Shown here: piece by piece, positions 52,761-64,000 of the stretch
Numbering within the stretch: the first letter of the stretch is position 1
Layout: every line of letters starts with the position of its first letter
Origin: Serinus canaria
Taxonomy: Eukaryota; Chordata; Aves; Passeriformes; Fringillidae
Assembly (NCBI RefSeq): GCF_022539315.1
Contig: NC_066315.1
Span: 123,221,874 to 123,285,873, forward strand
Direction: 5' to 3'
DNA: 64,000 nt
Program-made: the position numbers and the translations under genes
Notes under the pieces: model-generated
What the model was told of the DNA's origin: nothing
Databases searched by the model: none
What the model saw: only the letters and a program-made list of their open reading frames with translations

Positions 52761-55515
52761 AGCTATGTGTTTTAAAGACAAGCTACTGATAACTCTCCTC
52801 CAGTCTCAGCCTCAGCCCTCTAACCTAGAAACAGCACAGTGGTGGTTCTGCTGCTGGGTTGCAATATTCATTACATTACTTGGAGCAGCAGCTGTTTGCT
52901 TCCTTCAGAACCCATCCAGACTTCATTTTGCCCAGACCCTTTTTTTCCTTTGTACTTTGCTGCTGAAAATAAGCTGCAGGTGAGAAATTAGGAAGACCTC
53001 TGAATGCTAGTTTGAGAGCCAAGCTTCAAGTATCTGCTGGACAAAGGCTTGGGTCTCTGCTGATTGACATGCAGCCTCAGTACAGCCTTAAAAAGTTCAG
53101 GTTCATGTTTATTTTTTTGTTTTCACAGGCTCCCATAATTTTCCAGAAAAATAAAGTAAAGAAAAAAACCAGTGACTTTTAGGATAATCCGATGTTTGTA
53201 GCTCAGCCAACACCTTAACAGAATTTTGTGGCATAAAGGAAAACCAGAATGCTAGCCTTAGAGTTTTGTCCTTGCCAGATTTTAAGGATTAGCTACATAA
53301 ATGTGGAGCATTTATGTGGTTTTTGAAATAGGTGATGCAAACCTTTTGCATAATAGAAATAGTTCATCAGTCCAAATTAGAGACTGCAACCAGATCTTTG
53401 TATTTTTTATTTCATCTTGTGGCAAACTGAAATGCTGAATAATAATGATCCTCGTTATTTTTATCTTACATTATTCTAATAATCCTTAATTACGTTAACT
53501 GATAATGGGATTTACATGTCATTTCAGTCACATCTGTAAATATGCAGATCTTGACTACTTTGGTCAATAAGCTCTTTAGCAGGAGCTGTTTCAGAAGAAT
53601 CTATTGTAGCTCTAATTTGCTTTCTAGCACCACGACACACACAGGATCCCTGTTTTCTGCCTGAACTGACAGTTCTCTGTTTTTGCCTATCAGTCCTTCC
53701 ACAAAGGCTGCACAGAAATTCCAGTCGTATGAGTTATATGAAAGGTCAATCTCATTTATGTAATAGCCAACTGAGAAGAAGTAGTGCTGAAGTATTTTGC
53801 CAGCTACAGTGCTAGGAAGATCATGTCACTGTAGTTTTGGGCTTTTGAAATAAATCTGTCAGCCACATTTTCTACGAAGCAATGTCAAGCCACTCTTTAG
53901 CTCCAATGCTTTGTAGTGCAATATAATGCTATGCTCCATGAACACAGGATGAACTGGGAGTCTTTCAGAGAACATGTACCCAATTAAAAGCAAATTGTCA
54001 GCCACACTTCACAGGGACTAATTCTACTTTAAACACCAGGTGTCACTGCAGTATACTCCTGACTCCACACCAAGCTCCCATCAGGTTAAAGCTTTACTTT
54101 TAAGCGATGTCAAAGCTTATGGAGAACAAAGATGCTTATACTTTCTGTTCCCAAGTGTCTCCACGCAGCTATGTGATTAGCCAGAATCTGGGAAAATTGT
54201 TCAATATTTCAACCAGCCACATTTATAGTTCTATGTGGTTGGCCTCAAACATGAAGCTAACCGTAGTAATAGAGCAATTTTATGGCTGATAGCAATTGTT
54301 CAGAATGAAGAATCAAAAAAAAAAAAAATCTGTGAAACAGTTCTCTTGATAATAATGCTGCATGCATTTTTTTTTCTGAAGAACAGCCAGTATTGGGTAT
54401 TATCCAACAGTTACTTAATACAAAATTTATATCAAATTGCATAATTTGCAGCTTCTTAGCCCGTGAACAAATGTTCAGGAAAAAAACAATATTCTTTTAC
54501 ACTTACCAGATCCTGAATGATTTTGCACATGAAATATTCCTTATTTTTACAAATTCTCTATTTGACCTATAACCTTGTATCTTTTGAGTATTAAAATATA
54601 CTTACCCAGATTAAACATTAAAAAACCATCACTTTGACAATGAACAGATACTTGTCATATTTCTTCAGTCTCCAAGCTTGGTGTAACTAATCCCTGTCTG
54701 CACTGTGAATTTTTTAGAAACCTGTTCATCAGTAACCACTTAGTATTAAGTGGGTAAAGCTGCCCTTTTACTATCTGTAATTAAAGATAATGAGGAGGAA
54801 GGTGCAAGTCATGGAGAGTGCAAGCCCCAAAAGGTTAGGTAAAACCTAAAATTAACCTCATACTCTAGTGTACAAAGGAGCTTTGATCCAGTGACATGCT
54901 TAAAAATGACATTTCTTTGTATTAGACTTACAAGCAGAATTGGTGTTACATATTCAGCAGTGGTCCTAAGTCACCTGCCTCTGAAATGCTTCAGGATGCT
55001 CTTAAAAGGATGCTCTACACAAATGAGTCTTGCTACTGACAGAGCAGTGCAGCAAATGGATGGGGAGCATTACCCAGAGAGCATCTATAACAAAGGAAAA
55101 GGAATCCAATGCTACGGCAATTTCAGAGCATAATCCATAGGGCTGGTAATTGCGACCTTAAAAATGCTGAAAGCTGCACAACTTTGAAGGGCTCAAACCC
55201 AATATTCTTACCTGCATTAGAGAGCATAGTTCCACTATTCATGGCAGTCCCTGCTTTAGTCAGAGACCACTTAAAGTTGGTGCTGTTGTGTGAATGCTTG
55301 AATCTTGACAGGATTGTGGCTTTGGGAGGAGTAAGGAGCTGTATATCACAAAGAAGTCTTAGTAGTTCTTGTCAGATAATGAAATCAGCACAAAATTCCC
55401 AGAACAAACAGAATTCTATAAAATAATGCAGGTTTTAAGATCTGCAGGATGAAGTGACTGCAAGGACTGAATAATATATTTGTTAAGAAAACAACTAAAA
55501 GAAGCATAGGTAAAA

Positions 55516-55550
55516 ACCAACCAACCGACTAACCAACCAACCAACCAACC
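55516..55550. repeat. (AACC)n microsatellite
   Basis: There are eight CCAA units with one interruption (CCGACTAA). This is the complementary unit of the GGTT repeat at 47653-47679. Confidence 0.95.
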
Positions 55551-57619
55551 ACTAAAACAAAGGACAAAGCTTATTTATTGTGGTTTATTCTGTCTGGCTA
55601 TTGAATTTATATATAGATTTTAATCCAATGAATTTTGCCAGTATTTTTGAATTAAATGAATTTAATTGCAATGTAACATGTTTCCCATTTGACATCATTT
55701 ACATAGATTTCCAATAATTTCGAGTTATTTGCAAATATAATAACCAGAGAAAATGGCAGAGCCTCTTTTAAATGCTTTCAGAGAATACAGTACAGAATCA
55801 TATGATTTTTCTTCTGCATATAAACAAGTAAATATTAGGATGCTACTGTACATAAATAAAACCTGCATTTTTTATTATTGACCTCTGTTCTTACTTTTTG
55901 ATAACTGCTTCATATGTTCATGTAGCATTTTCCCCCCAGAAATATTTACATAAAATTTTCTACATTTACAGTAAATAACCATAATTGCCTACTGTGCTTT
56001 CAGCAGCCAAAAGCTGAATTGGCTGTAGAAATATCTGATGAAGATTCTTGGAACAAAGGTATGACTAAATCAACTTGTGTATATTATTACAAAATATTGA
56101 GAGGAATTTAATGGCATTTGTTAATTTACAAAATGCAATTTAGTGTTGGATCTGAACTGCTCCAACAGTAGGATAAGCCCTGCAATTACAGTTAAACTAC
56201 AATTTATGGAACATACATTCTGCAAAACTACAGTATTTCAGTGTTTGCAGTGATGTTGATTAAAAAAATTTGATTTCAAACAGGTAGCAAGCCAAATGAC
56301 TCTTCATGTAGCAAACAAGCCTTAGCTAATGCCATCTCAGAAGTCTGCATGCATTGACTCCATGCATTGTGTATATGGCACAGTCATTGAATCACTGAGC
56401 TGCTCTCACTGCCCACAGAGCTGAACTTCACAGGATATTCAGCTGTATCCACTCTAAGATAGCCAGGACAGTCCTAAGCCTCTCTTTGCACAAGCTCATA
56501 CTGTTTTGAGGATGTTTTGCAGTTCTGTGTCAGTGATCAGAGACTCAAATAGTTGTCCAAAAAACACTTTGTGTTGCTCTTTCTCTTACACTATGTAAGA
56601 GAACTTTGCTTGGAGATATTCCAGTGACACGTATTTTTTTCCATTATAAAACAATGGATAAAAGAAACAACTGTCTGTACTTACAAATTCTTATTCACTG
56701 TGTTCTTAGTATGCAGTGTTCCATATATAAAGCAATTTTATGCTGAAGCTCATATAGCACCCAATTTTAAGTGACTCTTACTGAGGCACGATTTTAATAA
56801 TTAGCTATTAGACATAATTATCCCTATAACTGACTATTTTTTGTTGTTTTTATGGAAGTCATATCAACTCACTAATATAAAAAAAAGAAAATACATTTCA
56901 CTGAAAAAACAAACAAAAGTACCTATCACTAAACCAAACTTCTAAACTCTTAGGGCCCAATCCTGCAGCCTTGGCTCATGCAAAGAATTCTATTTAAATA
57001 AAGTAATCCAATTAGAGTTGGGTTTTTTGTTCATTTGGGTTTTGTTTTTTGCTAAAAAACCCATATGATGCAAGTCCAGATCTACACATGGTGCTTACTT
57101 TAGTGCATTTACATTTGTCCATGTTGGGTTTCTAAGAGAACAAAAACATGTATTTAGAATTTATTCATTTCCATTCTGTTGATATGGAGGCTTGATAAAA
57201 GATAATCCAGCTGCATCATGGTTGGGTGGTGATGACTTGGTCCTGCCTCTCTCTATATAGGGAAAACTGAGGAGAATAAACAATGTTATCCATCTCTTGT
57301 GAGACTCTCAGCAACTCCTCCCTTTATTGTAACCTTTTCTACTTCAAAAATCTTTCAAAACAGGTTGTCTGTGGAAAGGGGGAAGTGCAAATGAAATTTA
57401 ACTATTGTTACTTTACCTTTTTTCCTAGCTGCTGCTGTGGGCTGTACCTGTCTTACCCTGACAGTGAATGCTCTTTTGTGGTTCTGAAGGTGGGATCTTA
57501 GCACACTTTCATCTAGAAAGACTGGTCAGACTGAGGAGAAGCAGCTCACATCCCCCTCCTTAAGTTAAAGGGGTTGGGGCTGTGAAGCAAAGGGCCATTG
57601 CTAAGTAGTCATGCCACAG

Positions 57620-57708
57620 AGATGAGGTGAGATGGAGATGAGATGAGATGAGATGAGATGAGATGAGATGAGATGAGATGAGATGAGATGAGATGAGATG
57701 ATGAGATG
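57620..57708. repeat. (GAGAT)n pentanucleotide microsatellite
   Basis: About 15 nearly perfect AGATG/GAGAT units run from about 57632, preceded by imperfect units and followed by a one-unit slip (GATGATGAGATG). It is purine-rich on the plus strand throughout. Confidence 0.97.
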
Positions 57709-59330
57709 AACCCTGCTGGAAATTGTGAAGTTGGTACATACATGCAGAAACTCAGGAGCCACCACAGTGGCTCATTTCAAAGATCTGCTGGTAGGATGTT
57801 CTGAGGACACTGGTTATGTGACCTTTCTCAGTCTAAGATACAAAGAGCAACTTCTAGTATCCTCAGACATGTGAGAAAGAAGGTTCTTGTGCTCTTAGAT
57901 GTCTCTTCAATAATGCATTTAAACATTGTGATAATTCACATCTTAACATGTGTCATGTGAATGCTTGGAAAATACAGAATTGCTTGCCTGGAAAGAAAGT
58001 GAAGACCTCCACAGAAGTCCTCCAGACAGGATGCAATTGCCTCAAAACATCAGACTGAAGTCCAGGCTTCTTAATCTCACAGGCACATTGAAAAGGTCCC
58101 ATTCAGGAGTGTTAATGTGATGCAGTTTCTGTGCCCTCTGTACAACTGTAATATTTCACTAAGGACAAAAGAGATACTCAGGTGATGACAGATGAACATA
58201 GTGGGGAAGAGCAGTTCCATAAATAAGAGGGTAGTCCAAATCCCACCTATGCTGAAAGTTAAAATATGAGTTAAAATTGTTCTCTTTTTAGACATTAGGA
58301 ATTGAAAGCATCAGAACTGTCTCTTTTTATTTTATAGTAATAAGATTTGTAATGTTTAAGCCCCCTTCCTCATTATAGCAAGATTAAAAGGACAAGAGTT
58401 GGTTATATTGTCTTGTAGTGAACAGGAGGCATTCTGAAACCTCAAATGAATCATTCTGAAGTCAAGTTACTAACATACCTTATGAATAATCTAATTGTAG
58501 CATTATCATAAACTATAGGAAATAACATACCTACTTTCTAAATGAAAAAAAAATTCATTTTGTATTTTCTGTACAAACACATGCTAGTTAAAATTAGCCA
58601 ATGCATTTGCAGAGACCAAACCCTTGTTAGACTGTGCTATTATAACAATAAACGAACACCACAAATCAAAGCCAGTATTTAGGAATGTGTATGGCAAGAG
58701 AGCACCACATACAGTAGTCAAGTGGCTGTGCAGTGACAGTGAGCATCTTTGCCTTTATAGAAACATCCATCTTTGTAGGCACTTTGCTATCATATTTGTA
58801 GTGACTGTCCTTCTGGCCACTTTAAAACTAAAGGCCTCCAGAAACAAAACCTCACAGCTTGTAAAAACTGAACTGTAAGATTTATATTTCCCATAGACTG
58901 GGCACAGACCAATGGGTTTGTAATGCAAAGATAATCTGTGCATATCTATGGAAATTGGGGTGCCAGAGTTAAAATATATCTACATTGTGTAGACACTCTT
59001 ACTGAACTTTGGATTATATGTAAATTAAGTTTTATCAGTTAATCAATGGGAACCTTGTATTACAAATAAGTTGTCATTTTTCTGCTGTTCGGGAGAAAAG
59101 AACGGTGCCTACTGTATGTGATATCCTAATGCACTCCTGGAAAATCACCACACAGGCAATTAATTTGTTTAACAAGTTCTGTAAGCCTGGGATATTTTAT
59201 GCTGGCCAGCCAAGGGTGGTTCTCTCTCCTTGAAGAAAGGGAACCCTGTATTTTTAGCTCTGTGATGTTCCATTTGCAGCATTTATCTTTATCATAATCC
59301 TGAACACATGTTGCTTGCCAGCAGCAAGGC

Positions 59331-59349
59331 ATATATATTATATATATAT
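59331..59349. repeat. short (AT)n repeat
   Basis: AT dinucleotides with one TT break lie in unique sequence. Confidence 0.9.
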
Positions 59350-62300
59350 GTTCTTTTCTGAGGCTGAGATCTGCTCTGGCAATGACTTCAGCCACCACCC
59401 TCCCAGAGGAGATGCTACAAATCAACTTTAGCACCAGGATATGAAATTGTATTAACAGTAGTTATGTTCCCTGCTCCCAGGAAGAGACCTGCCCTTGAAA
59501 GTCTTCAGCACACCACCAAAGGAGCATCTGTCAGGCTAAGCATCTTTCTGCAATCTTCTGTTTTGCAGCAGACTACCACACCAAATTACTTGTGAGGCAT
59601 GTAAAAGCCTTATTCAGGCATACTTCAACCTGAAAAAATAGAACTCATTTGAAAGAACTGATTATTTGCCTAAGAGCAAGAGCCCCTCACTGAAGTGTGG
59701 TCTAAATCAAAATGTTTGATACAGAAACAGATTTCTTACAGTCACGTGGAAAACAAATGTATATGCACAATAGGAGACAGAAATAAAGTCCTTGAGCTGG
59801 GGTATGATGTTTCCAGTCCCACAGTGCACAGATGAGAGTCCTGTCTCTAGCTGCTTCCAAGCCAAGTCACCTGGCCTGAGTGGCTGCTTTTAAACACCCG
59901 TGTCCCAGCCTAGGCAGTACTGTCACATGGGGTGACTCCACCCTGGCTGCAGCCAGATGAGCAAGAGACAGGGCAGCACTGTCAGCTCTTGTAGTCAAGA
60001 GGAGCACAGTTAACATGAAGTTCTGGAAAGCAGACAATACCAGAGAGAGCACTCTGTGTCACAGCTTTACACATGCAAACCATTTATCCAGCATCTTATA
60101 AAAGCACCATTGAAAGGTTGAATGAGAGCACCGTGTACGTGGAATTGTGTTCAAACCAGCGGACAGGAGCTGTTCAGGGAGCCATGGAGAAGCATGCAGC
60201 CCCACAGGATGGATTCCTTGAAGGCACGATAGATGAGGGCTTGGAGAAAAGGCAGCTGGTCATCAGCCAGTTGAAACTATGGGGATGACCCAGCTCTGGG
60301 TTACTCATGAATATGAATCCCCACACCTACTCATCCCTCACTCCATGGATCCTGCTACATGTAAGCAAGCCTGCAATTTATATGAATAGAAAGACTGAAG
60401 CAACAAATTGTTCACAGTTGACATGAACACCACCTCCCTGAATGCTCACTATTGCAAAAGCTAGGTTCTTCAAAAGAAGACTGATAATTCTTATTGCAAA
60501 GCTTGGTCTTCATAGCTACATTACTGGGCTTTTTAGTGGATGTTTGTGAGTGACTATTGCTATTGTAGGACTAACTGAAGTCTAGTTAACTGAGTTATCA
60601 TTAAATGTGTCTCTATAAAGATGTTTCCAAGTTGGGACAAGTAAACATTGGGGTTGTCCCTCTGTACTTTTTAGTTAAACATATACAGTATGGAAAAGAG
60701 TATGGAAGTATTAGCTACTTTGTAGAAAAGGCACTACAACTGATCTAACTGTGATAATTATGTACATGCCCATGCTACAGGTGTCTGCAAAGAATTTACT
60801 TCTCTCTCTGACTGAGAAAGTTATTCTACACTCATGGTAGAACAGGATGACTGGTTTACATATTGGATTAGCACTGGTTTAGGTATGTGGTAAGAACAAC
60901 TCTCATGGAAGATTCATAGAAGAGATGTCTGAACTGCATTTCCTATTTTCTACCAGTTCCCAGAGGGAAATAAAAAAGACCTTTTCACTAGTGCAGTTAT
61001 ATACACATTACAGCTTCTGTTTGCCTTACTGTGGCAATTTGATGTGAGATCTTATTGTACAGTTGTGCCAAAAAAAGGAGGCAAAGAAATAGACTGTGAA
61101 TCTTCCCCAGAAAACATCACCAGGTAACAAACACTTCATTTTGGATATTGATATTTTATTTAGGGATATGGTGAAAGAGTTAAAAAGAGCAAAGAGACAA
61201 GTAGAAGAGACTCCCTTTTCTTTACAGTCAGATAAATCTCTTTGGGGATTACTGCTGGAAAAATCTTTCTATCAAATATAATAATGAAAAGGAAGCATTG
61301 ACAACTGCCACAAAGGAACAGGTATTACTTCTGGGAAGAGGGAACTAAACCAGAACCTTGATTCTTTTTGAAGAAATGTTAATACTCACTTACCAACCTT
61401 GGACTGAATTCTAAACCATTTTAATTTAGCATTAAACTACATAATGGAGATTGCAGGGGAGTTATGAACTCCCCCATACATCCTTGTTCAGGAGGGTAAT
61501 TATTTTTTTCAGCTTTTAAGTCCAGTGCGTGGGGTCTCAAGGCTGAGGGCAGGTACACATCCTGAAAGCAGTAATCCAAAGTGTGAATTGCTTCTCCATG
61601 AGACTGAGGTCTGATGAACCATTAAAAGGTGGTGACCAGCCTGAAAGTAATTGAAAGAGGAAGGAAAGTGCCACAGCACAGCACTGCAGACATGGTACCA
61701 GCTCCCTGTGCAAGGCTGGATGAGACAGGTTAAAAACAGAAACCAAAGAAAGAAGAGAGGTGGAGGAAAATTTTTCTTTCACTGTGTAAAAGGGAAGCCT
61801 AGGGGATCTCAGGAACAGTTGTCAGAACAGAGGAAAGAAAGGATGGAAGGACTTGTGTCCCTTCCTACAAAGCAACATTTCTGATCTGGCTGTGAAAGAC
61901 AACAGAATGACTGGACAGTCCTCCACCATCCTTTGACCTGCTGGTCTCAAGGGGGTATTTCTAGAGTGATGTTTGCTTTTCTTCTTTTGCACCTTAAAAT
62001 TTTACAATCAAGAATTCAGTGCTGTTCTTTGCTATCAATTGACATTATCTCAAGATATCTTTGAATTGGTCTTGAAATTGAATCTAGTGAACCTGGCAAA
62101 CCTCATGTTCCTACTTTTTCTCCAAAAGCAGTCATCCATGTAGAGGGATAACTACGCCTTGGGATGCTTTTGGGAATATCAGGAGTTGAGGTATGCCTGC
62201 CACTAAACTGCAGGAGTCAGACTGAGGACTATATATATAACTGGTACCCCTGAGCAAGGAACAGACAGCAAACACATAGTTAAAGACTAAAGAAATTCTC

Positions 62301-63977
62301 CAGCATGACAAATATTCTGAAAAATGGTGCATCTTATCTTTGGCCTTAAACAGTGTGAAGTAGAAGGAGAGAACATTCAAAGGTGAACTTCATGAATTCA
62401 CATTCAAGGAAACAGAAACTAAAACTTTTATAAAGGGAAAAGCTCCAGAAAGCAGAACCACAGTCATCCTTAAAAAGCACTGAAGTGGAAGCAAAGGGTT
62501 TGCTGCAGCTGTCAAAACACGGCAGCGTGGTCAAGAACAGGATGGATGTAGAGTGGTCTGAACTGCTTCTCCTCCAAGGAAGAGAGTCGGAGATCGAGTG
62601 TGCTGCGCTGTCCCTTGAGGTCAGGATCCACAAAGTTTGAACCACCCCGTGGGCAGAGGCTGACTGCACAGCTGCACTGCTCCTCAGAGCTGTACTACTT
62701 GCAGGCAAAGCCTGTAAATCAGCACACTTCTCTCAGTTATGAAGCTATTTCTAATAAATGTGTGTAACCAGATCTAGGTTTCTTCTTTACAGTACCAAGT
62801 CATGGTGAGAACTGACTAAGGATCTGAGAAGGGTTCAACCTTCAAAACCCAGTACCAATTGAGATGAAAGTAGACCTGTTTTGTTTACTACAGAATAAGC
62901 CAACCTCAGTTTATGTACTGTTTATTTTGAATTAAAAATAAACTGCTCTTCAAGCACATGCCAGATATTACGTATGTGAATGTTGCCAACTTGGACTATA
63001 ACTTATACTTGTGTCCAAATTACAAGTGTATGCTTATATACATGGGGATATGTGCACATGCATGTCACACAATGCTAGTTCTTTACTGTTGGACTACTCT
63101 TGTACCATTGTACTATTTATTGTATTATTCTTGAAGAAAAAAGGTACCAATCAGTACCTGCTTATTTCATCCAAGCACTGTACTTTGTTTTTCACAGTAA
63201 CAGAATAACTCAGCATTTTTGAAAAGCCAGTGGCTTTCGAACTGTTTTTCAGAGGCCCAAGTAGGTCTTAGTTGCCCTCCTGCTCCTTTTAGCAGAAGAA
63301 CAAGGAGGACCAGTGGCTATGCCTGACTAAATCCCACTGTCTCTTTTGCCTCTTTTTTGCCCTTTGGCAGTGTTCTTTTACATAGACTCCATGATTTTAG
63401 CTTAAAATCAGCAAGGCATGTTCCATTTCCCTGCTCAAGGAGACAGAAAAAGTCAACAAAACAACCCCAAAGCAATTTTCATTTATCTACTTTTGAAATA
63501 GGAAAAAAAATTTAAAAACCAAGCCCAAATAAAGAATGGGATTCCTCCTGTTACAAACCCCAGTAAATTAATATACAGAAACTTTGAAGATGAAAAATAT
63601 GTTGCCAAAAAAAAAAGTATTACCCACTCAACACAGTACATAATTTTTCCTAGATAAGAAACTAGACAAACATTAAAATAGTTAAGTCTTTAAAATGGGC
63701 AAAATTCTGCAAAAAAAATTTACGCAACACTACAAAGGTTAGACTACATATTATGCCAAGGCATTCAATTGCACAATTTTTGCAACATGACTATCTATGG
63801 TCTGGGGTGTGTGTGTATGTGTAGGTGTTTCTGTCCATTTCAGGGAAACAGTGCAAGAATGCTAAGGGTGACCGTTGCCATTTTAAAGGGATATTTCACA
63901 AATAATCAGACAAAACCCCTACAAATACCAGTACACATCTCAAATACTGCAAGTCACATTCTACAGCCCTTGACATT

Positions 63978-63998
63978 AAAAAAAAAAAAAAAAAAAAA
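63978..63998. repeat. poly-A run (21 A) at window end
   Basis: This uninterrupted A run lies two bases before the right edge. What follows cannot be seen. Confidence 0.95.
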
Positions 63999-64000
63999 GG

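Larger units (their letters stand above)
34384..64000. other. ZNF704 upstream flank, no recognised protein gene
   Basis: This is nearly 30 kb of mostly AT-rich sequence with no exon that I could assign to a known protein. Its recognisable contents are the second CpG island (about 40760-41225), two LINE fragments, several microsatellites and long homopolymer runs, a perfect palindrome and a local duplication; each is listed separately. Family synteny from mammals predicts PAG1 next on the same strand. Nothing resembling its conserved C-terminal tyrosine motifs was seen, so it should lie further right. All open frames are under 140 codons and scattered over both strands. Confidence 0.75.

Noticed and set aside
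34384..64000. PAG1 coding exons, expected from mammalian gene order
   Set aside because: No segment resembles the PAG1 membrane segment or its tyrosine motifs. The gene is presumably further right.
1..64000. tRNA, rRNA, snRNA genes, CRISPR arrays, bacterial operons
   Set aside because: No cloverleaf, conserved rRNA block, regularly spaced repeats or ribosome-binding-site operon structure was seen. The splicing, CpG islands and CR1 elements show a vertebrate genome.

Overview
The window is vertebrate, almost certainly avian, nuclear DNA. It is AT-rich with sparse genes. Its recognisable interspersed repeats are CR1-type LINE fragments, some ending in the tail resembling ATTCTATG that is typical of bird and reptile CR1. 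Simple repeats and homopolymer runs are scattered, and I see nothing bacterial. Long reading frames are rare and mostly chance.

One protein-coding gene is supported: the 5' part of ZNF704, a C2H2 zinc-finger gene of the ZNF395/SLC2A4RG family, on the minus strand. Exon 1 (33072-33347) lies in a CpG island and encodes the conserved N-terminus MQARRLAKR followed by a Glu/Asp tract. Exon 2 (14120-14367) encodes the conserved KREMTF and [22 protein letters not shown] segments. Both exons are bounded by good splice sites in compatible phases. Intron 1 is 18,704 bp. Intron 2 occupies 1-14119 and runs off the left edge, so the zinc finger and the C-terminal exons are outside the window.

Layout from left to right: 1-14119, part of intron 2; 14120-14367, exon 2; 14368-33071, intron 1, with two abutting CR1 copies at about 26685-27903; 33072-33347, exon 1; about 32510-33925, promoter CpG island; about 33925-34383, a CR1 3' end directly upstream of the island; 34384-64000, upstream flank with no recognised protein gene. 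In mammals the next gene in this direction is PAG1, but none of its coding sequence is visible here.

The upstream flank is not featureless. A second CpG island lies at about 40760-41225 and carries an excellent minus-strand splice donor, so it may be a far-upstream alternative first exon of ZNF704 or a non-coding RNA promoter. There is a TATA box plus downstream donor at about 36273-36400, and a perfect 45-bp palindrome at 36497-36541. Further right are CR1 fragments at about 52015-52760 (plus) and 43075-43281 (minus), and large tetra- and pentanucleotide microsatellites. The best leads are the second CpG island, the palindrome and its neighbouring promoter-like element, and a few unusually long unassigned reading frames.
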